From Arthrobacter sp. OAP107 (GTDB taxonomy: Bacteria; Actinomycetota; Actinomycetes; Actinomycetales; Micrococcaceae): DNA of 64,000 bases. Numbering within the stretch: position 1 is the stretch's first letter; every line of letters starts with the position of its first letter. Positions 1 through 8,936 of this stretch are shown here, in pieces. The stretch spans positions 2,232,001 to 2,296,000 of the forward strand of contig NZ_JBEPOK010000001.1 of the NCBI RefSeq assembly GCF_040546765.1. Reading direction: 5' to 3'. The position numbers were made by a program, and so were the translations under genes. The notes below the pieces were generated by a model. The model had not been told where the DNA came from. It ran no database searches and saw only the letters and a list, made by a program, of their open reading frames with translations.

Positions 1-344
1 CCGAAGGCGAAGACCTCCCCCGCCGCTGCCTCCTGCAGCACGAAGTCCAGGGAAGAGTCGCCGCGTGCAGCGAGGACGCGGGCTACGCCTGTCCAGACCA
101 GGTGCATGTTGACGGCCAGCGCGGTGGCGGGAGCCGCCGTCGCCAGTCGCCGCTGGCAGCGGACCGCGGCCTCCAGACCCAGGCCCGCCCCGCCGTCGGA
201 CTTCGGCACGAAAAGCTTCAGGTACCCGGCGGCGGCGAGCTCCTCCAGATCCTCCGTGAAAAAGCGGTTCTGCTGGTCGTACTCCGCTGCCCGCCCCCGG
301 ATCCGTTCGAGCAGGCTGTCGGGCAGCAGCTGTTCCGGTTCCAC
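1..344 (-). CDS. acyl-CoA dehydrogenase, N-terminal part (cut by window edge)
   Basis: The reverse strand translates from a GTG start into about 114 residues opening VEPEQLLPDSLLERIRGRAA and continuing through LAAAGYLKLFVPKSDGGAG and a helix-rich stretch. This matches the N-terminal alpha-helical domain of acyl-CoA dehydrogenases (FAD enzymes that make the alpha-beta double bond in acyl-CoA); the middle beta and C-terminal domains lie off the left edge. A TGAGG ribosome site sits 6-7 nt before the GTG and overlaps the stop of the upstream M20 peptidase gene, so the two are probably cotranscribed. The substrate cannot be inferred from this part; flavin monooxygenase-type relatives of the same fold remain possible. 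Confidence 0.75.
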   Translation of the reverse strand, partial: MEPEQLLPDSLLERIRGRAAEYDQQNRFFTEDLEELAAAGYLKLFVPKSDGGAGLGLEAAVRCQRRLATAAPATALAVNMHLVWTGVARVLAARGDSSLDFVLQEAAAGEVFAF

Positions 345-352
345 CGCTAGCC

Positions 353-1657
353 TCAGTAGTTGGTGAGCAGCGTATTCAGGACGCGGGCGCCGAACTTCAG
401 CGATTCCGCAGGAACCCGTTCGTCGACGCCATGGAACATGCCGGTGAAGTCGAGGTCGTCCGGCAGCTGCAGGGGTGCGAAGCCGTAGCCGGTGATGCCG
501 AGCTTGGAAAGCGACTTGTTGTCGGTGCCGCCGGACAGGGTGTACGGGAGAACCTTCGCGCCCGGATCTTCAGAGTGCAGGGCGTCGATCATCGAGTCGA
601 CCAGGTTACCGGCGAACGGCACTTCCAGGGAGACATCGTTGTGCACGTAGCTGACGTCAACGCCGCTGCCCGCCAGCTCCTTGACGATCTCGAGGACCTG
701 GTCCTGCTGGCCCGCGAGGGTCCGGCAGTCCACCAGTGCCTCAGCGGACTCGGGGATGACGTTGTGCTTGTAGCCGCCGCCCAGCAGCGTCGGGTTGGAC
801 GTATTCTGCAGCGTGGCCCCCACGAAGCGGGCCACCGTGCCCAGTTCCTTCAGCAGCAGTTCCGGGTTGTCGGGATCGAATTCGACGCCGGTCAGTTCCG
901 TCACGCCGTCCAGGAACTGGCGCGTGGTGGCGGTCAGCTCGATGGGCCACTGGTACTCACCGATGCGGGTTACGGCGCCGGCGAGACGGGTGATGGCATT
1001 GTCAGTGTTGATCTGCGAGCCGTGGCCGGCGCGGCCGTGCGCCACGAGCCGGAGCCAGGAGATGCCCTTTTCTGCCGTCTGCAGCAGGTAGGCGCGCTGG
1101 CCGCCGATGGTGGTCGAGAAGCCGCCCACTTCGGAAATGGCCTCGGTGGCACCCTCGAACAGCTCGGGCCGGTGCTTCACCGCGTACTGGGCGCCGTGCA
1201 CGCCGCCCGCCTCCTCATCGGCAAAGAACGCAAAGACAATGTCCCGCTTGGGCTTGCGCCCGGTGCGGGCGAAGTTGCGCAGCACGGACAGGATCATCGC
1301 ATCCATGTCCTTCATGTCCACCGCGCCGCGGCCCCAGATCAGGCCGTCCTTGAGCTCGCCGCTGAACGGGTCCACGGACCACTGCTCACGGAGGGCGGGC
1401 ACCACGTCCAGGTGGCCGTGGACCACGAGGGCGCTGGCAGAGGGGTCCTCGCCCGCCATCCGGGTGACCACGCTGGCCCGGCCCGGTTCCGATTCGAAGA
1501 TTTCCGCCTCCAGCCCCACCTCGCTGATCAGGCCTGCGGTGTATTCGGCCGCCGCGCGTTCGCCGGGACCCGAGCCATCCCCGTAGTTGGATGAATCGAT
1601 GCGGATGAGCTCCTGGCAGATGGTGACGACTTCATCCTCTGGCCGAACGTGAGACAT
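353..1657 (-). CDS. M20/M25/M40 family metallopeptidase (dipeptidase/deacylase-like)
   Basis: This 434-residue protein has the length and motifs of cytosolic M20 di-zinc peptidases such as ArgE, DapE and CPG2-type enzymes. H82 and D84 lie in VVHGHLDVVP, the bridging D114 in GRGAVDMKD, and the catalytic E148/E149 in FADEEAGG. A central dimerisation (lid) domain follows, and a final metal His is plausible near FHGVDERVP at the C terminus. It probably hydrolyses a small peptide or N-acyl amino acid; the substrate is not readable from sequence. The start ATG has a GGAGTGA site upstream. The acyl-CoA dehydrogenase gene follows only 8 nt after its stop. Confidence 0.9.
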   Translation of the reverse strand: MSHVRPEDEVVTICQELIRIDSSNYGDGSGPGERAAAEYTAGLISEVGLEAEIFESEPGRASVVTRMAGEDPSASALVVHGHLDVVPALREQWSVDPFSGELKDGLIWGRGAVDMKDMDAMILSVLRNFARTGRKPKRDIVFAFFADEEAGGVHGAQYAVKHRPELFEGATEAISEVGGFSTTIGGQRAYLLQTAEKGISWLRLVAHGRAGHGSQINTDNAITRLAGAVTRIGEYQWPIELTATTRQFLDGVTELTGVEFDPDNPELLLKELGTVARFVGATLQNTSNPTLLGGGYKHNVIPESAEALVDCRTLAGQQDQVLEIVKELAGSGVDVSYVHNDVSLEVPFAGNLVDSMIDALHSEDPGAKVLPYTLSGGTDNKSLSKLGITGYGFAPLQLPDDLDFTGMFHGVDERVPAESLKFGARVLNTLLTNY

Positions 1658-1852
1658 TGATCACTCCTTGTAGCGGGGGAAACGCGGATTCATGCGGGTT
1701 GTGGCGGCTTTTGGCGGCCGTAACTCCCGGGTTCAGCCTACCCAGTCGACTCGATTCCATCTTTCCGGAAAGTTCGTGTTAGAGTTTTTCTCGCTGCTTC
1801 GGAGAGAAGCGAACCGCTGAAAGGCGTGAGAGAGTCCTCCGAAATACCACCT

Positions 1853-1935
1853 GCGCGGGTGGCGGAATGGCAGACGCGCTAGCTTGAGGTGCTAGTCCTC
1901 GAAAGGGGGTGGGGGTTCAAGTCCCCCTCCGCGCA
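1853..1935 (+). tRNA. tRNA-Leu(GAG)
   Basis: A class II tRNA cloverleaf can be folded by hand. The acceptor GCGCGGG pairs with TCCGCGC (one G-U), and the anticodon stem CTAGC/GCTAG encloses loop TTGAGGT with anticodon GAG at 1886-1888. A long variable arm (CCTC-GAAA-GGGG) follows, then a T-arm GGGGG/CCCCC with loop TTCAAGT and discriminator A at 1935. The long variable arm and GAG anticodon specify leucine (CUC/CUU codons). The 3' CCA is not encoded. A strong terminator follows at once. Confidence 0.95.
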
Positions 1936-1942
1936 CAAAGGG

Positions 1943-1980
1943 AAAACCCCGGGAATCCAATGGATTCCCGGGGGTTTTTT
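1943..1980 (+). terminator. Rho-independent terminator of the tRNA-Leu gene
   Basis: The hairpin has arms CCCCGGGAATCC and GGATTCCCGGGG around an AAT loop, preceded by AAAA and followed by six T. It lies 8 nt after the tRNA 3' end. The flanking A and T tracts would also allow it to work in reverse. Confidence 0.9.
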
Positions 1981-2272
1981 CGTTTCTTCCCAAACTCCGG
2001 GACGCACCCAACCCGGCAACCCCGCCGCCCGGGTCCGGCGCTGCAAAGCTGGGCATAGTTCTTCTGCCGTCTGCCGGAAAAGGCCCCGAAAACGCACTGC
2101 TGATGATCAAGAAAAGTCAGGCGCGTTACTGACTGTGACGGCACCGGCCATGCTCTTCCCGAGCGCTGCCGACGGGCGTAAAAAGGAACTGGAGGGCAAC
2201 ATTTGTAACCTTCGCCTCACCGCTCTCCGGCAAACCGGCGTGCGGGAGACGGGCTGACAAGGAGGTCGTCGG
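1981..2272. other. intergenic stretch without a recognised gene
   Basis: Between the tRNA terminator and the DUF3311 gene I see no convincing ORF on either strand. It presumably holds the promoter of the DUF3311/symporter pair. The only clear element is AAGGAGG at 2259-2265, a strong ribosome site 7 nt before the GTG at 2273. Confidence 0.5.
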
Positions 2273-2644
2273 GTGTCCCATCAAGATCGTCCTGACCCGA
2301 AACGGCGCCCCGTCCCGGGGGCTCCCCCGGGCGCCGGACAGCCAACCCGCAATACTGCAACCCGTGGCCCGGCACGGCGTGCGCCGTACGTCGTCGCCGG
2401 CGTCCTGCTTTCCGTGGCGATCCTGCTTCCGCTCATGCCGCAGACCTACTCGTTCAGTGCCCCAACCTTGGGCGGCATGCCCTTCTTCTACTGGTACCAG
2501 CTGCTCTGGGTTCCCATTTCCGCAGCCTTGAGCGGCGTGGCGTACTGGCTCGTGACAACGGAAGACCGACGACGGCGGGCGGCGATCCGCGCGGGCGCTG
2601 CCGACGCCGACGCGGACGAAGCTAACGGAGAAGAGCGGTCATGA
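2273..2644 (+). CDS. DUF3311-type small membrane protein, partner of the symporter
   Basis: This 123-residue protein has a basic, Pro-rich N terminus (about 1-40). Two predicted membrane helices follow, roughly residues 43-62 (YVVAGVLLSVAILLPLMP) and 72-95 (FYWYQLLWVPISAALSGVAYW), and then a charged tail. The FFYWYQLLWVP element is typical of DUF3311 proteins, which are usually encoded directly before a sodium:solute symporter and are thought to be an accessory subunit. An AAGGAGG site supports the GTG start. Its stop overlaps the next start (ATGA), which implies translational coupling. Confidence 0.85.
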   Translation: MSHQDRPDPKRRPVPGAPPGAGQPTRNTATRGPARRAPYVVAGVLLSVAILLPLMPQTYSFSAPTLGGMPFFYWYQLLWVPISAALSGVAYWLVTTEDRRRRAAIRAGAADADADEANGEERS

Positions 2645-4314
2645 ACGGGCGCGAGATCAACTGGGTCGCCCTCATCATCGTGGTGCTGCTCTTCGTCGTT
2701 GTCGCCGTCATGGGCTTCCTCGCCGCCCGGTGGCGCCGGACGGCGGAGAGCGAGGGACTGCACAGCCTCGACGAATGGGGGCTGGGTGGACGCGGCTTCG
2801 GGACATGGATTACCTGGTTCCTGCTGGGCGGCGATCTCTATACCGCCTACACGTTCGTGGCGGTTCCGGCTGCGATGTGGGCGACGGGCGCGGTCAGCGG
2901 CTTCTTCGCCGTCCCGTACACGATCGTCCTCTACCCCATCATCTTCATCATCATGAGCCGGCTCTGGTCGGTGTCCCACCGGCACGGCTACGTCACCTCG
3001 GCGGACTTCGTGGGCGGCCGCTACGGGAGCCGGTGGCTGTCCCTCGCCATCGCCGTCACGGGCATTGTGGCAACCATGCCCTATATCGCCCTCCAGCTGG
3101 TAGGCATCAAGGCCGTCCTCACCGTGCTCGGCCTGGGCAGCTCGGAGAACGTGCTGCTGACGGACCTGCCGCTCATCCTGGCGTTCGTCGTGCTGGCCGC
3201 ATACACCTACACCTCGGGGTTGCGGGCGCCGGCGATGATCGCGGTCGTCAAGGACCTGCTGATCTACCTGGCGGTGATCGTTGCGGTCATCTACCTGCCG
3301 ATCAAGTTCGGCGGGTGGGACGCCATCTTCGGGGCGGCGAAAACGAAGCTGGACACCGTGAACGACGCGACGGGCAAGCCCAACGGGGTGTTCATTCCGT
3401 CGGCCGCGAACTACTCGGCGTACTGGACGCTGGCGCTCGGGTCGGCCATGGCACTGTTCATGTACCCGCACTCCATTACCGGTGTGCTCGCGTCCAAGGG
3501 GCGCAATACCATCCGGCGCAACGCCGCAATTCTGCCGCTGTACTCGCTCATGCTCGGCTTCCTTGCACTGCTGGGTTTTGTGGCCATCAAGGCCGGCACC
3601 AGGCCGATCGACCTGAACGGGTCGGTCAACCCACAGCTCGTGGTGCCGCAGCTGTTCCTGGACCACTTCCCCGCGTGGTTCGCAGGGGTGGCGCTGGCAG
3701 CCATCGCCATCGGGGCGCTGGTGCCGGCGGCCATCATGTCCATTGCCGCGGCGAACATGTTTACCCGCAACATCTACCGGGATTTCCTCCGGCCTGAAGT
3801 CGACCCCAAGACCGAGGCGAAGGTGTCCAAGATTGTCTCGCTTGTGGTGAAGGTCGGTGCGCTGATTTTCGTCATTGCCATGGACCAGTCCGCAGCCATC
3901 AACATGCAGCTGCTGGGCGGCATCTGGATTCTGCAGACCTTCCCGGCGGTTGTGGCGGGCCTCTACACGCGGTGGTTTGACCGCTGGGCGCTGCTGGCTG
4001 GATGGGCTGTGGGCATTGCGTTCGGCACCGCCTCGGCCTACAGCGTCATCAACCCAGTCACGCATGCCCACTTCGGTGGCTCCATTGCTCCCGTCCCCGG
4101 GACCGGTTTCACCGTGTACATCGCCGTGTCGGCGTTTGTGCTCAACCTGCTTGTCGCCGTCGCACTGACCCTGGTGCTGCGCGCGCTCAAGGTGCCCCAG
4201 GGCGAGGACAAGACACGCCGGTCGGACTACGGCGCCGATGAAACGGACCCGAAGGTTGCCGAGATCGAGCGGACCCAGCGGTTCGTTGAACCAGGAGGAC
4301 CGTCACCGGTGTAG
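2641..4314 (+). CDS. sodium:solute symporter family transporter (monocarboxylate-type)
   Basis: This 557-residue integral membrane protein of the SSS family (LeuT-like fold) has about 13 hydrophobic helices. Recognisable SSS segments include LGGRGFGTWITWFLLGGDLYT near residue 50 and FMYPHSITGVLASKG near 280. GALVPAAIMSIAAANMFTRNIYRDF near residue 370 carries the small residues of the sodium-site helix. Pairing with a DUF3311 protein is the arrangement seen for monocarboxylate/organic acid permeases of the MctP type, so an organic acid is the likeliest substrate (inference). It starts within the stop of the preceding gene. A broken aminotransferase follows 26 nt downstream and may once have acted on the imported compound. 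Confidence 0.88.
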   Translation: MNGREINWVALIIVVLLFVVVAVMGFLAARWRRTAESEGLHSLDEWGLGGRGFGTWITWFLLGGDLYTAYTFVAVPAAMWATGAVSGFFAVPYTIVLYPIIFIIMSRLWSVSHRHGYVTSADFVGGRYGSRWLSLAIAVTGIVATMPYIALQLVGIKAVLTVLGLGSSENVLLTDLPLILAFVVLAAYTYTSGLRAPAMIAVVKDLLIYLAVIVAVIYLPIKFGGWDAIFGAAKTKLDTVNDATGKPNGVFIPSAANYSAYWTLALGSAMALFMYPHSITGVLASKGRNTIRRNAAILPLYSLMLGFLALLGFVAIKAGTRPIDLNGSVNPQLVVPQLFLDHFPAWFAGVALAAIAIGALVPAAIMSIAAANMFTRNIYRDFLRPEVDPKTEAKVSKIVSLVVKVGALIFVIAMDQSAAINMQLLGGIWILQTFPAVVAGLYTRWFDRWALLAGWAVGIAFGTASAYSVINPVTHAHFGGSIAPVPGTGFTVYIAVSAFVLNLLVAVALTLVLRALKVPQGEDKTRRSDYGADETDPKVAEIERTQRFVEPGGPSPV

Positions 4315-4340
4315 TAGCGGTGACTCTGAAGGTCCACGCA

Positions 4341-5458
4341 ATGAACGTCAGCGACATCCGCGGGCTTTTCCCCGGCCTCAAGGACACCATCTACCTCAAC
4401 ACTGCCACCATGTGCGCCGGCTGCACGCCTGCCAGGCAGGCCTATGAACTGGCCCTGGGGCGCTGGTCGGCAGGGCGGTTCGACTGGATGGAAGCAGAGC
4501 AGGCCGGCGATGACGCCCGCGGCATGTTCGCCGCGATCATCGGAGCCACAGCGGCAGACATCGCCATCGTCCCCGCTGTCAGCACCGCGGCGGGGATTGT
4601 TGCCGCCAACCTGCCGCCCGCCGGAAGCGGTGAAAACATCGTTGTGGCCGAGAACGAATTCGCGTCGAACTACTACCCCTGGCTTCTGCTCCGGGATCGT
4701 GGCTACGACGTCCGTGCTGTCGCAGCGGAAGGGGACGTGGTGCCGGCCGAGGCCCTCACCCGGGCGGCCGACGGCGGCACCCGGCTCATCGCTGTCAGTG
4801 CCGTGCACCCCGTCACCGGTTTCCGGGCGGACCTGGCCTCCCTCAGCCGCACTGCGGCCGACTCGGGCGCATGGTTTTTCGTGGATGCATGCCAGGCGGC
4901 CGGTGCCGTTCCCCTTGACGTGGCGCGCGATGGCGTGGATTTCCTCGCCACCGCCAGCCACAAGTTCCTGCTCGGCTCGCGCGGCATGGGCTACCTCTAC
5001 GTCCGCCCGGGACTGATCGACCGTCTCCGACCCGTCGTGCCGGGCTGGAAAGCCGCCCGGCTGCCGCTCGAAAGCTTCCTTGGTCCGGACATGGACCTGT
5101 CCCCGACGGCGTCCAAGCTGGACGCGTCGCTGGCCTGGTTTCCCGCGCTGGCCGACCAGGCGGCGCTTGCTGTCCTGCACCGGTTCGGTATCGGCCCGGT
5201 CCTCGAACGCAACGCGCGGCTTGCCCTTCACCTGCGGAACGCGCTGGAGGCGGAAGGCGTCAGCTACCGCTCCTTCCCCGAACCGCACCGCTCCACCATC
5301 ATCTCCGTTCCGGTGGACGATCCGGAGCCGTCATGGACCGGCTGCGCCATGCGAACGTGGTTGTGTCCGTCCGGGCCGGCAGCATTCGGCTGGCTATCCA
5401 TTTCTACAATCTCGAGGAAGAGCTGGTCCGGGTCGCAGAGCTCATTGCGGGCCGCTGA
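4341..5458 (+). pseudogene. class V aminotransferase (cysteine desulfurase/isopenicillin epimerase-like), frameshifted near its 3' end
   Basis: The reading frame from ATG 4341 (GAAGG site 8 nt upstream) opens MNVSDIRGLFPGLKDTIYLN. It carries class V PLP-enzyme motifs: FFVDACQAAGAVP with the cofactor Asp, and ATASHKFLLGSRGMGYLY with the Schiff-base Lys. Family similarity runs to about VPVDDPEP (near 5327). After that the frame reads improbable sequence, while the +1 frame continues VMDRLRHANVVVSVRAG and IRLAIHFYNLEEELVRVAELI to a stop at 5456-5458, a normal aminotransferase C terminus. One base appears to be missing around 5325-5333. It is either a recent pseudogene or a sequencing error; in the uncorrected frame the ORF runs on to 5591. 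Confidence 0.8.
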
Positions 5459-5568
5459 GCCCGCTGGAAAACGGCTCCAGCCGATGCCATTGACGTGGCC
5501 CTTTGGGAGGACCATCATTCTCCTAGACGTTTGGGGGGGCGCTATGGCAAACGCAATGGAGCCGCGCC

Positions 5569-5775
5569 GTGAGCATTTATTCTGCAGTTGAGACGTCTTT
5601 TCCCGGTCACGCCAGAGCGGATGTGACGGTGAACCCCCATGCAGTGCTTCCTGAAACGCCGACACCCTCCGAACTGCCCGGCAAACACCGACATCGCCGT
5701 CGGCTTGGCTGCACCCGCAGCCTGTCGTTCACCGTAAATCCAGAGGGAATGACGTTGGCGGTGAACAGGCCATGA
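5569..5775 (+). CDS. possible small ORF coupled to the first RND gene
   Basis: This is a 68-residue ORF with a GTG start, GGAG about 7 nt upstream, and a stop that overlaps the RND start codon (ATGA), which is why I list it. The protein is basic around PGKHRHRRRLGCTR, has one Cys and no membrane helix, and resembles nothing I recognise. Codon use is less GC-biased at third positions than in neighbouring genes, so it may be only a leader or chance. The rest of 5459-5771 holds no other supported gene; the RND operon promoter should lie here. Confidence 0.3.
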   Translation: MSIYSAVETSFPGHARADVTVNPHAVLPETPTPSELPGKHRHRRRLGCTRSLSFTVNPEGMTLAVNRP

Positions 5776-8700
5776 TGGGCGCGGTTTTGGGCTGGGTTCT
5801 GCAGTTCAGGATCCTGGTCCTGGTTGTGGCCGCAGGCGTCCTCGGGTACGGCTTCACCGCGCTGCCCAGCATGCCGGTTGACGCCTTCCCCGAGTTCGCA
5901 CCGCCGCAGGTCGAGATACAGACCGAGGCGCTCGGCCTCTCCGCTGCCGAAGTCGAACAGCTCATCACGTCGCCCATGGAGGCCGACCTGCTGAACGGCG
6001 TGGCATGGGTGGAGGCGATCCGATCCAAGTCGCTTCCCGGCCTGTCCTCCATCCAGCTGGTCTTCCAGCCGGGGACGGACATGTTCCGGGCACGCCAGCT
6101 CGTCGCCGAGCGCCTGACCCAGGCGAGGGCGCTGCCCAACGTGTCAGCAGCGCCTGTGCTCATGCAGCCGCTGTCCTCCACCAGCCGGGTGATGATGGTC
6201 AAGCTCACGTCAAAGGACATGTCCCCCATCGACATGTCCGTTCTGGCGCGGTGGACCATGAAGCCGGCACTTTTGGCCGTTCCCGGAGTGGCCAACATTT
6301 CCATCTGGGGCCAGCGTGACCAGCAGCTGCAGGTGCTCGTGGACCCCAAGCAGCTGGAGGCCAAGGGCGTCACTTTGGACCAGGTCATCAGGACCACAGG
6401 CAACTCCGTGTGGGTGTCGCCGCTGAGTTACCTTGAGGCCTCAACACCGGGCACGGGCGGTTTCCTGGAGACGGGACACCAGAGGCTGGGAGTCCAGCAC
6501 GTCCTGCCCATCACCACGCCCGAGGACCTCGGCAAAGTCAGCCTCCAGGGCACCTCCAGCAAACTGCCTCTCGGGGATGTCGCCCAGGTCCAGACGGATC
6601 ACCAGCCGCTGATCGGCGATGCGCAACCCGGCCAGGACGCCGAGCTGTTGCTGGTGATTGAGAAGTTCCCGGAGACGAACACCGCGGAAGTGACGCGTGG
6701 GCTCGACGAGACGCTGCGCGAGCTCCAGCCCGGACTGCCGGGCGTCACCGTTGACACGAACGTGTACCGGCAAGAGTCGTATGTCGAACAGGAAATGGGC
6801 ACCCTTGGCGTTGCGCTGCTCGTCACGCTGCTCCTGGTGGCGGTGGCGTTCGGAGTGGTCTTCCGGTCCTGGCGCAGGGCACTCATCAGCCTGATCGCCA
6901 TTCCGCTCTCCCTTCTTGCGGCGGCCCTGTTGATAACCCTCCGCGGGGCCGGATTGAACACCATGGTCTTCGCCGGCATGATCCTCGCCCTCAGCGTCAT
7001 CATCGGGGACGTGGCGGAAGACCTGAACTGCGCCGCCCGGGCGTACCGCGCCTCCCGCGGAACGGACGCCGGGGACTCCAGGGGCGTCATGCTTGCGGAG
7101 GCACTGCGGCCTGTCCGCACCTCGCTCTTCTACGCGCTGCTGATCATGGCACTGAGCGTGCTCCCCATGCTCTTTGTCCCCGGCGAGAACGGGGCCATGT
7201 TCGGACCCCTGGTGCTGACGTATCTGCTCGCCCTGGGCGTCTCCATGGCCGTGGCGCTAACAGTGACGGCGGCCCTGGTGTTCTTCCTGCCCCCGGCATC
7301 TGCGGCCCGGGGCCGCGAGCGCCAGGCCATGCAGCGGCTCCGGCTCCGGTATGGGCGGACGCTGTCCCGCCAGCCCGGCAAGTCCGCGCTGGTCTTCGCC
7401 GCCGCGGCAGTCATGGCGCTCGCCACGCTGGCGCTGGCACCGCAACTGGTCCCCAACCATCCAGTGGTGCCGGTACTGGCAGACAACACGCTGGTGGTCC
7501 AGTGGAGTGCCGCTCCCGGCATCTCTGACCAGGAGATGGTCCGGATCACCGACGCCGCGGCCCGCGAACTGCGTGCCGTGCAGGGCGTTTCCAACGTTGC
7601 CGCCGAGGTTGGCCGTGCCGTTACGTCCGACCAGGTGGGTGACATCAGCTCCGGGGAGCTGTGGGTGGGAGTGGCGAAGGATGCCTCGTACTCCAGCACC
7701 TTCGAGGACGTGCGACGCGTCGTGGCCGGGTACCCGGGCCTGAGCGCAACAGTTTCCACCTACCCCCAACAGAAAATTGACCAGATCCGGGCGGCTGCCG
7801 ATTCCGGCTTCGGCGTCAGGGTCTACGGCGTGGATATGGCCACCCTTCGGGCAAAGGCCGAGGAGGTGCGGCAGCTTCTGGCGCACACGGCCGGCGTGGT
7901 GAATCCCAGGGTCGATGCCCCTGTTGAACAGCCCACCGTCCAGGTCAAGGTGGACCTGGCGAAAGCACAGAAGGCAGGCCTCATACCCGGCGATGTCCGG
8001 CGTGCGGCGGCCGCGCTGCTGCAGGGCATCGAGGTGGGCAACGTCTACGAACAGCAGAAGGTCTTCTCCGTGGTGGTCAAGGGAACGCCGGCAACCCGGA
8101 ACAGCCTCACCAGCGTCCGTGAGCTGCTGATCGACACCCCCACTGGCCGGCATATGCGACTTGGCGACGTGGCCGAGGTGACCATCGTTCCCAACGATGC
8201 GGTCATCCTGCATGACGACACTTCGCGGCGTGTGGATGTCAAGGCGGACATCCAGGGGCGCGGGCTGGCTGAGGTGCAGCAGGACATCGACAGGGGCCTG
8301 CAGCAGATCCAGTTCCCGGTGTCGTACCACGCGGAGATCCTCACCCAGTTTGCACAGCAGCAGTCCAGCTTCCAGTGGCTGTGGCTGCTTACAGGCGTAG
8401 CTGCCTTCGGCATCCTGGTGCTGCTGCAGACAGCGCTCGGCGGGTGGCGGCTCGCAGCCGCGGTGTTCCTCGGACTGATCGCGTCCCTGTCAGGCGCCGT
8501 CATTGCCGCCTTGGCCGACGGCGAAGCCAACTATCTGGCGGCGTTTGTCGCGTTCTCCGCGGTCCTGGGCATAGCAGTCCGCAGCTGCCTGCTGCTCGCC
8601 GGCGAGGTCAGGAACCTCCGCGCCGGTCAAAGCGAAGCCGCCGGGCCCGCCCTCGTGATCCGCGCCGCCCGGGATAGGCTCAAGCCGACCCTGGCATCCG

Positions 8701-8921
8701 TGGTGACCACCGCCGTCGCCCTTGTTCCGCTTGTCCTCCTGGGCGGGGTGACAGGCACCGAGGTCATCCAGCCGATCGCCATCATCATCTGGGGTGGCCT
8801 GCTGACCACCACGCTTTTCGTCCTGTTTGTGCTCCCCGCCATCCTGCTCCGCTTCGAACACGGCCAGGCCGGGACACAACCCGCGACAGATCCCGCAGTT
8901 GCCGAAGCCCGAAGCCTGTGA
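5772..8921 (+). CDS. efflux RND permease, subunit 1 (degenerate proton relay)
   Basis: This 1049-residue RND (AcrB/CzcA superfamily) permease begins with a membrane helix. The porter motif DAFPEFAPPQVEIQTEALGL follows, then a large periplasmic-type loop, a helix bundle (about residues 340-510), a second large loop, and a final bundle (about 870-1040). N-terminal motifs resemble heavy-metal CzcA/CusA types. In helix 4 the usual acidic pair is G412-D413 and the following Glu is N419, whereas the partner gene has D412-D413 and E419. In helix 10 the partner's RNG is R937-S-C. It probably works as a heteromer with the downstream RND protein. Substrate is unknown. The lipoprotein gene follows after 15 nt. 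Confidence 0.88.
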   Translation: MMGAVLGWVLQFRILVLVVAAGVLGYGFTALPSMPVDAFPEFAPPQVEIQTEALGLSAAEVEQLITSPMEADLLNGVAWVEAIRSKSLPGLSSIQLVFQPGTDMFRARQLVAERLTQARALPNVSAAPVLMQPLSSTSRVMMVKLTSKDMSPIDMSVLARWTMKPALLAVPGVANISIWGQRDQQLQVLVDPKQLEAKGVTLDQVIRTTGNSVWVSPLSYLEASTPGTGGFLETGHQRLGVQHVLPITTPEDLGKVSLQGTSSKLPLGDVAQVQTDHQPLIGDAQPGQDAELLLVIEKFPETNTAEVTRGLDETLRELQPGLPGVTVDTNVYRQESYVEQEMGTLGVALLVTLLLVAVAFGVVFRSWRRALISLIAIPLSLLAAALLITLRGAGLNTMVFAGMILALSVIIGDVAEDLNCAARAYRASRGTDAGDSRGVMLAEALRPVRTSLFYALLIMALSVLPMLFVPGENGAMFGPLVLTYLLALGVSMAVALTVTAALVFFLPPASAARGRERQAMQRLRLRYGRTLSRQPGKSALVFAAAAVMALATLALAPQLVPNHPVVPVLADNTLVVQWSAAPGISDQEMVRITDAAARELRAVQGVSNVAAEVGRAVTSDQVGDISSGELWVGVAKDASYSSTFEDVRRVVAGYPGLSATVSTYPQQKIDQIRAAADSGFGVRVYGVDMATLRAKAEEVRQLLAHTAGVVNPRVDAPVEQPTVQVKVDLAKAQKAGLIPGDVRRAAAALLQGIEVGNVYEQQKVFSVVVKGTPATRNSLTSVRELLIDTPTGRHMRLGDVAEVTIVPNDAVILHDDTSRRVDVKADIQGRGLAEVQQDIDRGLQQIQFPVSYHAEILTQFAQQQSSFQWLWLLTGVAAFGILVLLQTALGGWRLAAAVFLGLIASLSGAVIAALADGEANYLAAFVAFSAVLGIAVRSCLLLAGEVRNLRAGQSEAAGPALVIRAARDRLKPTLASVVTTAVALVPLVLLGGVTGTEVIQPIAIIIWGGLLTTTLFVLFVLPAILLRFEHGQAGTQPATDPAVAEARSL

Positions 8922-8936
8922 AAGCCGGAATGCATC

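Noticed and set aside
431..1594. 387-residue plus-strand ORF opposite the M20 peptidase
   Set aside because: Antisense of a gene with complete metal-binding motifs; no ribosome site or domain.
2488..4071. 527-residue reverse-strand ORF opposite the symporter
   Set aside because: Low-complexity antisense reading (Arg, His, Glu, Gln) of a clear membrane protein gene.
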